Shown here one piece after another: positions 31,908 to 41,222 of a DNA stretch of 64,000 nt. Numbering within the stretch: the stretch's first letter is position 1; each line of letters opens with the position of its first letter. Source of the DNA: Candidatus Aminicenantota bacterium (lineage in GTDB: Bacteria; Acidobacteriota; Aminicenantia; Aminicenantales; Saccharicenantaceae); contig JAPKZD010000025.1 in the NCBI GenBank assembly GCA_026393975.1, positions 1 to 64,000 of the forward strand. Reading direction: 5' to 3'. The notes beneath the pieces were generated by a model that saw only the letters and a list, made by a program, of their open reading frames with translations, searched no databases and was not told where the DNA came from. Position numbers and translations under genes: made by a program.

Positions 31908-32248
31908 GGCCGGATGATGTCGTTCTTCTTGCAGAAATTTTCGATCTTTTCCGCGAGCGCGACGGCCTTGCCGATGGCCTTCTCTTCGGTCAGCGTCTTT
32001 CGAAGCTGGACCAGCTCGTCCCGGAGCTTGAGGACTTGGACGGCGGCGGGATCGGAGTCGGCGAGCGTGTCGAGTCCCAGCGCGCCTGCCCGGCCCGCGG
32101 CGCTCATGAACTTGTGGACGACGACGGCGTAGCGGTCCTGGAAGGAAGCGACCATCTCCTCTTCTTCCGAAGGCGCCTGGCTGGTTTGCCGGTAGATGAA
32201 GAATGCGGCCGCGACGATCAGGAGCAGGACGAGCAGCGCTTTAGCCAT
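31904..32248 (-). CDS. Small N-terminally anchored helical protein
   Basis: 114 aa from ATG 32248 (the track start at 32392 reads through non-coding sequence). One membrane helix at residues 4-20 (LLVLLLIVAAAFFIYR) precedes a soluble helical domain with ALKLRDELVQLRKTL-like coiled coil (seen as VLKLRDELVQLRKTLTEEKA). It is translationally coupled to the GH36 gene by an ATGA overlap. Family unknown. Confidence 0.62.
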   Translation of the reverse strand: MAKALLVLLLIVAAAFFIYRQTSQAPSEEEEMVASFQDRYAVVVHKFMSAAGRAGALGLDTLADSDPAAVQVLKLRDELVQLRKTLTEEKAIGKAVALAEKIENFCKKNDIIRP

Positions 32249-32493
32249 GGCGGTTTTCCCGAGGGCATTGTAGGCCAGTCGGCGAGGGATTTCAATCCCC
32301 TTCGTGGGATTCCATGGACGTATTCCCCTGGAGGAGTGGCGAATTCCCCGCTTCGGGGACGGGGCTCCAAGGCCCGGAGCCCAGAAATCCACGGACGCTT
32401 AAGCGTGGAGCCTCCGTCTTTCTGATCGGAATAGAAAAAATCGCCGAAACGTGCTAAATTTAGAGGGCTCTTAGGCCTTGAAGGCCAGGGTGT

Positions 32494-32569
32494 GGGCGGT
32501 TAGCTCAGTTGGGAGAGCGCGGCGTTCGCAACGCTGAGGCCGGGAGTTCGAGTCTCCTACCGTCCACCA
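32494..32569 (+). tRNA. tRNA-Ala (anticodon CGC), CCA encoded
   Basis: 76 nt that fold into a cloverleaf: acceptor GGGCGGT/ACCGTCC with the G3-U70 pair that marks tRNA-Ala, D arm GCTC..GAGC, anticodon arm CGGCG-TTCGCAA-CGCTG, T arm with TTCGAGT loop, discriminator A and genomic CCA. The anticodon CGC reads GCG. A run of eight T follows 2 bp later and may end transcription. Confidence 0.96.
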
Positions 32570-32615
32570 TTTTTTTTGCCCCCGTGCCGGGTACGTGCCG
32601 CGAAGAGGAGTCGAG

Positions 32616-33368
32616 ATGATCGAACGCGAGATCTGGGTCCTGGCCGGCACGGCCGCGTCGATCGGCCTCATCCACACCGTCATCGGTCCCGACCATTACC
32701 TCCCGTTCATCGTCATCAGCCGGGCCCGCAACTGGACGCTCCGCAAGACCCTCTTCGTCTCCTTCCTGGCCGGCCTCGGCCATATCCTGAGCTCGGTCGT
32801 CCTCGGCTTCGTCGGCATCGCCCTCGGCATTGCCGTGGCCCGGCTCGAGGGCGTGGAGTCGGCCCGGGGCGAGATCGCCGCCTGGCTCCTCATCGGCTTC
32901 GGGTTGGCTTATTTCATTTGGGGGATGCGCCGGGCCTGGAAGGGCAAGCCGCACACGCATGCCCACCTCCACGGCCACGACGGGGCCCACGAGCATCCGC
33001 ACAGCCCGGAGCACGGCAGCCATGAACACGCCCATTCGCACGAGAAAGCCGAGCACGCCCACCTCCACGGCGAAGAGCAGAAGGCCAACATCACCCCCTG
33101 GGTCCTGTTCACCATTTTCGTCTTCGGCCCCTGCGAGCCGCTCATCCCGCTGGTCATGTACCCCGCGGCCCGCCACAGCACGGCCGGTGTCGCCCTGGTC
33201 GCTGGGGCCTTCGGCCTGGTCACCATCGCCACCATGCTCATTATCATCACGGCCGCTTCGTGGGGGGCGCGCTTCGTCCGGTTGGGCAAGCTCGAGCGGT
33301 ACTCCCACGCCCTGGCCGGGCTGATGATCTTCGTCTCCGGCCTCGCCGTCCAGTTCCTAGGCCTTTGA
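32616..33368 (+). CDS. Membrane protein with His-rich loop, UreH/NicO-like
   Basis: 250 aa from ATG 32616 (GAGGAG about 6 nt upstream). About six membrane helices. The first has TAASIGLIHTVIGPDHYLPF, where HTVIGPDH resembles the HX4DH motif of nickel/cobalt carriers and UreH-like domains. A cytoplasmic or periplasmic loop at about 112-160 has many His (HTHAHLHGHDGAHEH and more). The second half has VFGPCEPLIPLVMYP. It probably moves Ni2+, Co2+ or another transition metal. The downstream Mut7-C gene follows after 10 bp. Confidence 0.8.
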   Translation: MIEREIWVLAGTAASIGLIHTVIGPDHYLPFIVISRARNWTLRKTLFVSFLAGLGHILSSVVLGFVGIALGIAVARLEGVESARGEIAAWLLIGFGLAYFIWGMRRAWKGKPHTHAHLHGHDGAHEHPHSPEHGSHEHAHSHEKAEHAHLHGEEQKANITPWVLFTIFVFGPCEPLIPLVMYPAARHSTAGVALVAGAFGLVTIATMLIIITAASWGARFVRLGKLERYSHALAGLMIFVSGLAVQFLGL

Positions 33369-33378
33369 GGCGCCGGCC

Positions 33379-33858
33379 ATGACCTTCGTCGCCGACTGCA
33401 TGCTCGGCCGGCTGGCCAAGTGGCTCAGGATCCTCGGCTTCGACGTCCTCTATTTCTCCAAGGCGAAGGACAATGACCTTGTCGACATCGCGCGGCGCGA
33501 AGGCCGGGTCCTCTTGACCCGGGACACCGGGCTTATCGAAAGGACGGCCAAGCGGCCGAACCGCCTGTTCGTCCGGAGCGACGATTGGGAGGACCAGGTC
33601 GCCCAGATCCTCGACGAGTTCGGGCTCTGGGACGAGGTCCGGCCGAACACGCGCTGTATCGAATGCAACCTCCCTCTCAAGCCCCTGGCCAGGGAACGGG
33701 CGCGGAACCTCGTCACGCCCTACGTCTTGGAGCACGCCTCGTCGTTCTCCATCTGCTCGGGCTGTGACCGCGTCTTCTGGCAGGGCACTCATACCGGCGA
33801 TATGGAGCGAAAAATCGAGAGGCTTCTCGAGCGGAGAAGGAAAACGATAACCGGGTGA
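33379..33858 (+). CDS. Mut7-C RNase-domain protein (COG1656)
   Basis: 159 aa. MTFVADCMLGRLAKWLRILG starts the PIN-like Mut7-C domain (PF01927), with acidic residues in FVADCML, AKDNDLVDIA and LLTRDTGLIER. The C-terminal zinc ribbon uses CIECN and CSGCDRVFW. It is predicted to be a nuclease, but function in bacteria is unproven. It starts 10 bp after the metal-transporter-like gene and probably shares its transcript. Confidence 0.88.
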   Translation: MTFVADCMLGRLAKWLRILGFDVLYFSKAKDNDLVDIARREGRVLLTRDTGLIERTAKRPNRLFVRSDDWEDQVAQILDEFGLWDEVRPNTRCIECNLPLKPLARERARNLVTPYVLEHASSFSICSGCDRVFWQGTHTGDMERKIERLLERRRKTITG

Positions 33859-33949
33859 AGCGCTCGCCGTACGAGTTTGACTTTACGGCTTTAATCCGTT
33901 AGAGAAAGAACGACATCGAATATCCTCTGATCCGAAGGAGGGTCCGTCC

Positions 33950-36625
33950 ATGAGAAAGCTCCTGATCCTCGGCCTGATCTCTTCTCTCATCCTGCCGGCT
34001 GTTGCGGCGGCAGAGGATTCGAAAGCGTCCCAAGCCGCGTCCCCGGCTTACGGCCGCGACGAGCTCTTCCGGCCCGGGCCCGTGCGGAGGTTCGAGGGCG
34101 CGGCCCTCCGTGAGGTCGCCTTCCCGCTCGGCGGCATCGGTACGGGGACGATCTCCCTCGGCGGCCGCGGCAACCTCCGCGACTGGGAGATCTTCAACCG
34201 GCCGGGCAAGGGCGTCAACCTGCCGTTCACGTTCTTCGCCCTCTATTTCGAGCAGGACGGGCGCAAGCTCGTCCGCGTCCTCGAAGGCCCGCTCGAACCT
34301 CCGTACACGACCGGGTTCGGCTTCCGCCGCGAGGACGTGCCCGGCCTGCCGCGCATGGAGAAGGCCCGTTTCAAGGGCGAGTATCCGTTCGCCGCGATCG
34401 AGCTCTCGGATAGCCAGATCCCGCTCCAGATCACGCTCGAGGCCTTCAACCCGCTCGTCCCGCTCAAGCCCGAGGATTCCGGGATCCCCGCCTTCATCCT
34501 GCGCTACCGGGTGAAGAACACGGGCTCGGCTCCCGCAAAAATCACAATCGCCGGCTCTATCCTCAACCCGGTCGGCTTCGACGGCGAAGGCCAGGTCGGC
34601 GGCCTCGGCCATGACAAGTTCGGTCAGAACGTCAACGAGATCAAGAGAACACCGGCCCTCCGCGGCCTGGCCATGTCCTCCCGGAAGGTCAAGCCGGAGG
34701 CGGCGGCCTACGGAACGATGGTCCTCGCGACTCCCTGGCTCGACATCACCACCCTTACCCACTGGGTCCGGGGCGAGTGGTGGGACGACCTCCAGATCTT
34801 CTGGGATGACTTCGCCGCCGACGGCCGGCTCAAGGACCTGGCCGAAATCTCGCCCTCGCCCGACGGCCGTTCCGACGTCGGGACGCTCGGCCTCATGGCC
34901 ACGGTCGCGCCCGGCGAGGAGGTCGTCCTGCCGTTCATCCTGTCCTGGCATTTCCCCAACGTCCTCAATTATTTCGACATCGTCCCGGAACAGCGCGGCC
35001 GGATCTTCAAGAACCACTACGCCGAGCGTTTCCCGGACGCCTGGGCCGCCGCGGATTATCTCCAGGCGAACCTCGGTCGCCTCGAGGCCGAGAGCCGCGT
35101 CTTCCACCAGGCCTTCTTCTCGACGACCCTGCCGCCTTACGTCCTCGACGCCGTCTCCAGTCAGGCCGCGATCATCCGGACGACGACGGGGCTCTGGCTC
35201 GAGGGCGGAAATTATTTCGGCTTCGAGGGTTGCGGCGATCAGGGCGGCTGCTGCCCGCTCAACTGCGCCCACGTCTGGAACTACGCCCAGAGCCTGGCCT
35301 TCCTCTTCCCGTCGCTCGAACGCTCCATGCGCGAGACCGACTTCCTGGTCAACGTCAAGCCCGACGGGGCCATGGTCTTCCGGACTTCTCTGCCGCTCGG
35401 GAGCGGGGTCCTGTGGAACTTCAAGCCCGCGGCCGACGGCCAAATGGGCCGGATCATCAGCCTCTACCGCGACTGGCAGATCTCGGGCGACACGGCCTGG
35501 CTCAAAAAGCTCTGGCCGCAGGCCAAGAAGGCCCTCGATTACGCCTGGACGCAGTGGGATGCCGACCGCGACGGCCTGATGGAGGGCGAACAGCACAACA
35601 CCTACGACATCGAATTCTACGGCCCGAACAGCATGATGGGGGCCTTTTATCTCGGCGCGCTCAAGGCCGGCGCGGCCATGGCCACGGCCGTGGGTGACCG
35701 CGCCTCGGCCAAAGAATACCTGGCCGTCTTCGACAAGGGCACGGCCGCTTACGACAAACTCCTCTGGAACGGCGAATACTACGTCCAGAAATACGCCCAG
35801 GTCATGGAGAAAAAGTACCAGTACGGCGAGGGCTGCCTCTCCGACATGCTCCTCGGCCAGTGGCTGGGCATGGTCTCGGGCCTCGGCCGGTACCTCCCCG
35901 CCGAACGCATCCGATCCTCGCTCCGGTCGATCTTCAAATATAATTTTCTGACCGACTTCCGGAACTTCTCCAACGTCCAGCGGACCTACGCCCTCGGCGA
36001 CGAGAAAGGCCTGCTCCTCTGCTCCTGGCCCCGCGGCGGCCGGCCGCCCCTGCCTTTTCCCTACTCCGACGAGGTCTGGACCGGGATCGAGTATCAGGTC
36101 GCCTCCCATCTCATCTACGAGGGGCTCCTCGAGGAGGGGCTGAGCGTCGTCAAGGCCGTCCGCGACCGCTACGACGGCGTCCGGCGCAACCCGTGGGACG
36201 AGGTCGAGTGCGGACACCACTACGCCCGGGCCATGTCCTCTTGGGGCGTCCTGCTGGCGCTCTCGGGCTTTTCCTATTCGGGCCCGGAAATGAGGATAGG
36301 CTTTGACCCGAAAATGAACGCCGACGATTTCCGGACGGTCTGGACGGCCGGCTCCGGCTGGGGCGTCTATTCCCAGAAAGCCGAAGCGGGCCGGCCCTTC
36401 GCGGCCGGACTGGAGACTTGGAGCGGGACGGTCGCCCTCAAAGTGTTCACCGTCGTTCTCCCGACTTCCCTCGCGGGAAAGAAGGTCCGCTCGGTCGCGG
36501 CGACCGCCGGCGGGCTCTCCCGCAAGCCGGCGTTCTTCCAGACCGGGAATGCCGTCCGTGTCCTGTGGCAGGAGCCCGTCGTTGTCAAGCCCGGCGAGCC
36601 GCTGGCTCTGGAGGTCCGATTTTAA
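33950..36625 (+). CDS. Secreted GH116 glycoside hydrolase (beta-glucosidase/glucosylceramidase-like)
   Basis: 891 aa with a signal peptide (LILGLISSLILPAVAAA). The N-terminal beta-sandwich (about 45-340) starts EVAFPLGGIGTGTISLGGRG, a GH116 hallmark. The (alpha/alpha)6 catalytic domain follows, with GEQHNTYDIEFYGPN carrying the likely nucleophile Glu and YSDEVWTGIEYQVASH the likely acid/base Asp. GAAGGAGGG precedes the ATG. It should cleave beta-glucosides or beta-xylosides outside the inner membrane, in line with the GH38 and GH36 enzymes in the window. Confidence 0.9.
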   Translation: MRKLLILGLISSLILPAVAAAEDSKASQAASPAYGRDELFRPGPVRRFEGAALREVAFPLGGIGTGTISLGGRGNLRDWEIFNRPGKGVNLPFTFFALYFEQDGRKLVRVLEGPLEPPYTTGFGFRREDVPGLPRMEKARFKGEYPFAAIELSDSQIPLQITLEAFNPLVPLKPEDSGIPAFILRYRVKNTGSAPAKITIAGSILNPVGFDGEGQVGGLGHDKFGQNVNEIKRTPALRGLAMSSRKVKPEAAAYGTMVLATPWLDITTLTHWVRGEWWDDLQIFWDDFAADGRLKDLAEISPSPDGRSDVGTLGLMATVAPGEEVVLPFILSWHFPNVLNYFDIVPEQRGRIFKNHYAERFPDAWAAADYLQANLGRLEAESRVFHQAFFSTTLPPYVLDAVSSQAAIIRTTTGLWLEGGNYFGFEGCGDQGGCCPLNCAHVWNYAQSLAFLFPSLERSMRETDFLVNVKPDGAMVFRTSLPLGSGVLWNFKPAADGQMGRIISLYRDWQISGDTAWLKKLWPQAKKALDYAWTQWDADRDGLMEGEQHNTYDIEFYGPNSMMGAFYLGALKAGAAMATAVGDRASAKEYLAVFDKGTAAYDKLLWNGEYYVQKYAQVMEKKYQYGEGCLSDMLLGQWLGMVSGLGRYLPAERIRSSLRSIFKYNFLTDFRNFSNVQRTYALGDEKGLLLCSWPRGGRPPLPFPYSDEVWTGIEYQVASHLIYEGLLEEGLSVVKAVRDRYDGVRRNPWDEVECGHHYARAMSSWGVLLALSGFSYSGPEMRIGFDPKMNADDFRTVWTAGSGWGVYSQKAEAGRPFAAGLETWSGTVALKVFTVVLPTSLAGKKVRSVAATAGGLSRKPAFFQTGNAVRVLWQEPVVVKPGEPLALEVRF

Positions 36626-36649
36626 GGACGCCTCCTGTCCCCGAGGCCT

Positions 36650-37165
36650 TCAGCGCCGCTCGAAGGGAGTTGAAAGTTCCATCTCCAGCTCGATGATCTG
36701 ATATCGTGGATCCGGACCGCCGACGAAGCGCCGGGTCTCCCGAAAGCCCAAGCTTCGATACATCCCTAGGGCGGCGGCGAAAAACGGATGCTCGCTCGTT
36801 GTCACGCGAGCCGCCCGCGTTCTCCGTTCACCGAACCTTCTCAAAACCTCAAGGATCTGCCGTTTTCCAAAGCCTTGTCCACGGTATTCCGGCAAGACGC
36901 AGTTTTGCCCGATGATCCCGAAGTCAGGTTCATGGCGCGGATCATATGAAGCCAGGCCGATCGGGCGATCATCAAGACAGCTCACAAATACACATTTTCC
37001 AATAGTGTCAGGATGGGCAAAGGACTGCCTGTCGAAATCATGCCATTTCTCGCTTTCCCCTTTCCAACACCCGGGATCCGGCTCAACGAGTCCGGCGTAG
37101 CTTCTGTGGAGGAGATCCGTCAATAGGCCGGGTTGAAAAATCAAAATCGGGGCGAAGGTCAGCAT
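36650..37165 (-). CDS. GNAT-family N-acetyltransferase
   Basis: About 171 aa. The acetyl-CoA site reads QNCVLPEYRGQGFGKRQILE, followed by ARVTTSEHPFFAAALGMYRSLGF at the fold's end. SFAHPDTIGKCVFVSCLDDR forms the early strands. Start may be ATG 37165 or 37189; neither has a strong ribosome site. It is alone between convergent and divergent neighbours. Substrate unknown. Confidence 0.8.
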   Translation of the reverse strand: MLTFAPILIFQPGLLTDLLHRSYAGLVEPDPGCWKGESEKWHDFDRQSFAHPDTIGKCVFVSCLDDRPIGLASYDPRHEPDFGIIGQNCVLPEYRGQGFGKRQILEVLRRFGERRTRAARVTTSEHPFFAAALGMYRSLGFRETRRFVGGPDPRYQIIELEMELSTPFERR

Positions 37166-37310
37166 GTTCGTCCTCGCAAAACCGATCAAAGTCTAACAAA
37201 AACATCAATGTCTGTCAGTCATCGAATTAGGACCCTTCCGTTCGTGGCCCCGTTTGGGATATAGTGTTTTACTAAAATAGGAAAAGTCCTTGGTTTGGAC
37301 GGAGGATGAT

Positions 37311-38216
37311 TTGAGAAAACGCCCGACCCTCGGTTTCACGGTTCTTCTCTTATCCATGATCGCGTGGTCCGTGGCGCCGGCCTGCTCGACCAAGAGCCCG
37401 GTTGCGCCGGGTCCCAAAGGCCATCTCTTCATCGTCGGGGGCGGCGACCGCGACGAGCCCCTCATGAGGCGGTATGTCGAGCTGGCCAAGGGTTTCGGCA
37501 CGGGCCGGGTCGTCGTTTTCACCATGGCCAGCAGCGTTCCGCTCGAAGTCGGGCCGGAGCTTGTCGCCGAGTTCCGGAAATACGGCGTCCAGGATGTCGT
37601 CTATTACCAGCTCACCCGTGATGAGGCTATGAAAGCCGACAGCGCCAAGATCCTCGACGGCGTGAGCGCCATCTGGTTCGCCGGCGGGGACCAGGCGCGG
37701 CTGACCGCAGCGCTCCTCGATACGCCCATCCACGCGCGCATGCGCGAGCTCTACGCGGAAGGGTGCCTCCTCGGGGGCACGAGCGCGGGCGCGGCCGTGA
37801 TGAGCGAGGTCATGATCACCGGCGACGAGAAACGGACCAAGAACGAGGACGAGCTGTGGCAGACGATCGAAGCCGACAACGTCGTCCGCGTGCGCGGTTT
37901 CGGCTTCGTCAAGAACGCCATCATCGACCAGCACTTCCTGATCCGCAGGCGGCAGAATCGCCTCCTCAGCCTCGTCTTCGAGAACCCGACGCTCCTCGGG
38001 GCCGGCATCGACGAAGCGACGGCCATCCTGGTCCGGCCGGACGGCAAGTGGGAGATCCTCGGCGAGAGCCAGGTCTACGTGGTCGACGCCCGGAAGGCGG
38101 TCGTTTCCAAGGCCTCGTCCAATAAGCTCGGCGCCCACGGCCTCGCCTTGCACCTCCTCCTCCCTGGCGACGTCTTCGACCCGGTCAAGGGCCGCGCGGA
38201 GGGCCCGTCGAAATGA
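37311..38216 (+). CDS. Cyanophycinase-like S51 peptidase, lipoprotein
   Basis: 301 aa from TTG 37311 (GGAGG 7 nt upstream); the track's earlier start runs through the ribosome site. Lipoprotein signal with Cys in SVAPACS. The S51 fold shows HLFIVGGGDRDEPLMRRYVE, WFAGGDQARL, and the nucleophile Ser in LLGGTSAGAAVMSE, with catalytic His likely in IIDQHFLIRRRQNRL. It would hydrolyse cyanophycin or another Asp-linked peptide to dipeptides in the envelope. The next gene, a YfcC-type carrier, overlaps its stop by 4 nt. Confidence 0.9.
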   Translation: MRKRPTLGFTVLLLSMIAWSVAPACSTKSPVAPGPKGHLFIVGGGDRDEPLMRRYVELAKGFGTGRVVVFTMASSVPLEVGPELVAEFRKYGVQDVVYYQLTRDEAMKADSAKILDGVSAIWFAGGDQARLTAALLDTPIHARMRELYAEGCLLGGTSAGAAVMSEVMITGDEKRTKNEDELWQTIEADNVVRVRGFGFVKNAIIDQHFLIRRRQNRLLSLVFENPTLLGAGIDEATAILVRPDGKWEILGESQVYVVDARKAVVSKASSNKLGAHGLALHLLLPGDVFDPVKGRAEGPSK

Positions 38217-39619
38217 AAACGAAGAAGCTGAAACTTCCCCACACGCTTATCCTCATCTACATCATGGTCGTCCTGACCGCGGCGGCTACTTGGATCATTC
38301 CCGGCGGCCAATACAAGCGGGTGGAGAAGGACGGCCGGACCATCCCCGTAGCCGGGTCCTACGAGCGGGCCGAGAGCCGGCCCCAGGGGCTCGGCGCGCT
38401 TTTCGTCTCGCCGGCCCGGGGTTTCGTCGACGCCGCGGCCATCATCATCATCGTCTTCATCTGCGGCGGCGCGTTCTCCGTCATCCAGAAGACGGGAGCC
38501 ATTACGACGGTCATCCACAACCTGGCCTTGAAGTTCGGCCGGAGCAAGGCCCTCCGGGTCCTTTTCATCCCCGTGACCATGATCATTTTCTCTCTGGGCG
38601 GCGCCATCTGGGGCATGTGCGAGGAAACCATGCCGTTCATCCTGATCTTCGTGCCGCTCTCCCTGTCGCTCGGATATGACACCATCGTCGGGGTCGCCTT
38701 GCCGTTCCTGGGCGCGGCGGCCGGGTTCGCCGGCGCCTTTTTCAACCCGTTCACGGTCGGCATCGCCCAGGGCATCGCCGGCCTGCCCCTTTATTCCGGG
38801 CTGGGCTACAGGCTCGTCGTCTGGGCCGGCGGGACGGCCATCGTCATCGCCGTGGTCATGCGCTACGCGGGCCGGGTCCTCAAGGACCCGACGAAGAGCC
38901 CGACCTACGAAGAGGACCTCGAGAAACGAAAAAAGCTTCAGGTCGGGGGCCCGGTGATCGAGAAGCTGGCGTTGACGGCCGCCCACAAGCGGGTCATGGC
39001 GGTCTTCGCTCTGGGCTTCGGCGTCATGGTCTTCGGCATCCTGAAATACCAATGGTTCATCTTCGAGATCGGCGGCGTTTTCCTGGCCATGGGGATCTTC
39101 GCGGGGATCGCGGGCAAGCTCACGGGCGATGAGCTGGGGAAATCGTTCGTCGAGGGGGCCAAGGACATGGTCAACGCGGCCCTGATCATCGGCACGGCCC
39201 GGGCCATCCTGCTCGTGGCTCAGGACGGAAGGATCCTGGACACCATCCTATCCGCCATGGCCGGAACGATCTCCCAATTCCACCCGCTCATCTCGGCCGA
39301 GCTCATGTTCGTCTCCCAGTGCGTCATCAACTTCTTCGTCCACTCGGGGACAGCCCAGGCGGCGCTGACCATCCCCATCATGGCTCCCCTCGGCGACCTC
39401 GTCGGCATCACCCGGCAAACCTCCGTCTTCGCCTTCCAGCTGGCCGAATACATCAATCCCGTCCTGCCGACTTCCGGTGTCACGATGGGCATCCTCGGCC
39501 TGGCCGGTTTGCGCTGGGAGAAGTGGGCCAAGTGGATGGTGCCGCTCCTCGTCCTCTGGATCCTTTTCGCCGCCCTGACCCTCATCCCGCCGGTGCTGAT
39601 GAAGTGGGGCCCGGCCTAG
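38213..39619 (+). CDS. YfcC/DcuC-family (PF03606) transporter
   Basis: 468 aa with about 12 membrane helices. The start KLKLPHTLILIYIMVVLTAA and TWIIPGGQYKRVEKDGRTIP are typical of the YfcC group, as are FSLGGAIWGMCEETMPFILI and FFVHSGTAQAALTIPIMAP. Relatives carry C4-dicarboxylates, arginine or ornithine, or peptides. It overlaps the cyanophycinase-like gene by ATGA, so the pair likely takes up or exchanges the products (beta-Asp-Arg or its amino acids). Confidence 0.85.
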   Translation: MKTKKLKLPHTLILIYIMVVLTAAATWIIPGGQYKRVEKDGRTIPVAGSYERAESRPQGLGALFVSPARGFVDAAAIIIIVFICGGAFSVIQKTGAITTVIHNLALKFGRSKALRVLFIPVTMIIFSLGGAIWGMCEETMPFILIFVPLSLSLGYDTIVGVALPFLGAAAGFAGAFFNPFTVGIAQGIAGLPLYSGLGYRLVVWAGGTAIVIAVVMRYAGRVLKDPTKSPTYEEDLEKRKKLQVGGPVIEKLALTAAHKRVMAVFALGFGVMVFGILKYQWFIFEIGGVFLAMGIFAGIAGKLTGDELGKSFVEGAKDMVNAALIIGTARAILLVAQDGRILDTILSAMAGTISQFHPLISAELMFVSQCVINFFVHSGTAQAALTIPIMAPLGDLVGITRQTSVFAFQLAEYINPVLPTSGVTMGILGLAGLRWEKWAKWMVPLLVLWILFAALTLIPPVLMKWGPA

Positions 39620-39645
39620 GGGGCTCGCCCCCATTCCGGGGCTGC

Positions 39646-39674
39646 CCTCATTCAGGGGCTGCCCCTGAATGAGG
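39646..39674. terminator. Strong hairpin after the YfcC gene
   Basis: CCTCATTCAGGGGC and GCCCCTGAATGAGG are exact inverse complements with one base between. It starts 27 bp after the stop codon. A T-rich CCCTCTTTTCC lies 8 bp later, so it may end transcription, or it may be another short palindromic repeat. Confidence 0.55.
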
Positions 39675-40287
39675 ACTGTCCCTCTTTTCCTGAAGCGCAT
39701 TCCTCACGGAGTATGCCCTCATGGCTTCCATGAGGGCCGCCGTCCCATGTTTTTACCGAGGTCGCCCTGCCGGAGGCCGCCGCGAGCGGGGAATATTGTT
39801 GAGTATTTTGTGATCAGGGGAGAACAGAAGTCTATCGTCTTTTAGCCGGCGCGGTGGGGTTTCTCGCCCCTATTGGATCTTCGGGCGCGGTTTTCGAGGC
39901 TATTGACATCGCCGCCCGGCCGGGGGTACAGTTCCACCATGGATTGGGGGGCAAATTCAATGCCGGGAGGGGGAATTCAGCTCGCTCGGAAAAAGAAAAT
40001 TCTTATCCTTAACTGCGTGAGATGCGTAGGATCTCAGCTCGGGCCTTGGCTCTCAAAACAGGAAGGAAGGCACCATGATGTCAGCAGATCTGGCTCGGCT
40101 CCCACGATTCCACCCACGTCAGATGGAGATATGAAGAGGGAGGACCTAGATCAGCGCCGAGTGAACAAGGATGGGCTCTTCGTCGGTCGTCCACGCCACA
40201 CAAAAGAACGCGGCTCACCGAGTTTTGCAAGATCCTCTTTTGTTCGGTTCATATTTAGCTTTAAACTGTAAAGGACGTGCAACCGCC
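39675..40287. other. Intergenic stretch with no supported gene
   Basis: About 610 bp. Base composition falls gradually towards the AT-rich gene that follows. The track ORF 39873..40271 has low-complexity, unpatterned residues and no good start. I see no recognisable gene, RNA or repeat. It may hold gene remains. Confidence 0.4.
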
Positions 40288-40683
40288 ATGAACAATAATC
40301 AAAAGGACATTATCGCTATCAAACAACTACGAGAAGATTATATGAAAGCGCAAGGCGCTGGAGATGTGGAAGGATGTTTGAGCTTCTGGACGGATGACGG
40401 AATGTTGATGCCGCCAAATGCTCCTTCTGTCTCGGGTAAGCAGGCGCTTCGTACCACGTATACGGATCTGTTTAATGCCTTTAAGTTGGAAAATAAGGTT
40501 TTTTACGATGTTATTGAGGCATTTGATGGAATTAGTTTTGCCAGGGGTAGATATCGTGGACAGAACGTACCAAAAGGCGGGGGAGCACCTATTCCAGAAC
40601 AAGGCAAATTTCTGGAAATTCACAAGAAGCAAAAAGATGGAACCTGGAAGTTTGCTTATCATATGTGGTCGTTCGATGAATAG
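40288..40683 (+). CDS. SnoaL/DUF4440-like (NTF2 fold) protein
   Basis: 131 aa from ATG 40288. LREDYMKAQGAGDVEGCLSF, then WTDDGMLMPPNAPSVSGKQA and ends KKQKDGTWKFAYHMWSFDE: the pattern of DUF4440/SnoaL-like NTF2-fold proteins, which include isomerases and proteins of unknown role. AAAGGACG lies about 10 nt before the start. The gene is clearly AT-richer and uses more A/T-ending codons than its neighbours, which suggests recent transfer. No partner gene is evident. Confidence 0.75.
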   Translation: MNNNQKDIIAIKQLREDYMKAQGAGDVEGCLSFWTDDGMLMPPNAPSVSGKQALRTTYTDLFNAFKLENKVFYDVIEAFDGISFARGRYRGQNVPKGGGAPIPEQGKFLEIHKKQKDGTWKFAYHMWSFDE

Positions 40684-40742
40684 AAATACGCCCATAAACG
40701 TAATCGGTCGGTGATCCTTTCTGGGTATCAGAGATACTGGGT

Positions 40743-41081
40743 ATGAACGAGACTCAGCTTGAGAGACAAAGCTCAGCATTTCCAAGGCACTCGTGCGGGC
40801 CGTCCAAGGCCAACGCGTGCCCTGACCGGGGCGCAGAACCTTCCGGTTCCTACGCCTACGGAGGGCCTGTGCTGAGCTACAAGGCCAAGTCGTTTGAGCC
40901 ATATATCGTGGGTCGCTTCAACTATGTCCAATTCACGTTAGGCAGCATTTTCTGGCTCACTAAAACCATCGGATTGAACGTCGAGGGCAGCGCCTTTGCG
41001 GGCAAACCCGGGCTGGAGGACTATGGGGACTTCGCCGTCCCGTCCTTCGTCTTCCTGGGAGGGGTCAAGCGCCGCTTTTAA
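40743..41081 (+). pseudogene. Fragment of an outer-membrane beta-barrel protein
   Basis: The last ~75 codons read as beta strands (AYGGPVLSYKAKSFEPYIVG, FNYVQFTLGSIFWLTKTIGL) and end VKRRF, with the terminal Phe typical of outer-membrane barrels. The first ~35 residues are unpatterned, there is no signal peptide, and no clear ribosome site. It looks like the 3' end of a longer porin-like gene lost upstream. Confidence 0.5.
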
Positions 41082-41222
41082 GGGTGCCTAAAACAAGCGG
41101 GTTCTGATTTTGGCATGTCGACCTAGCTCATGGGCCTTGACAGCTCCAAACGGCGGCGGCCTCCGGCCATCCCCCAGGCAACCTTTTGCCCGGCTTTTTC
41201 ATCTATACGAGTGAGGCAAGAA

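Noticed and set aside
33899-36220. 773-aa minus-strand ORF opposite the GH116 gene
   Set aside because: Same shadow composition, no domain motifs; the plus-strand GH116 protein is certain.
39873-40271. 132-aa ORF before the SnoaL-like gene
   Set aside because: No family pattern, no good start, composition changes along it; likely chance.
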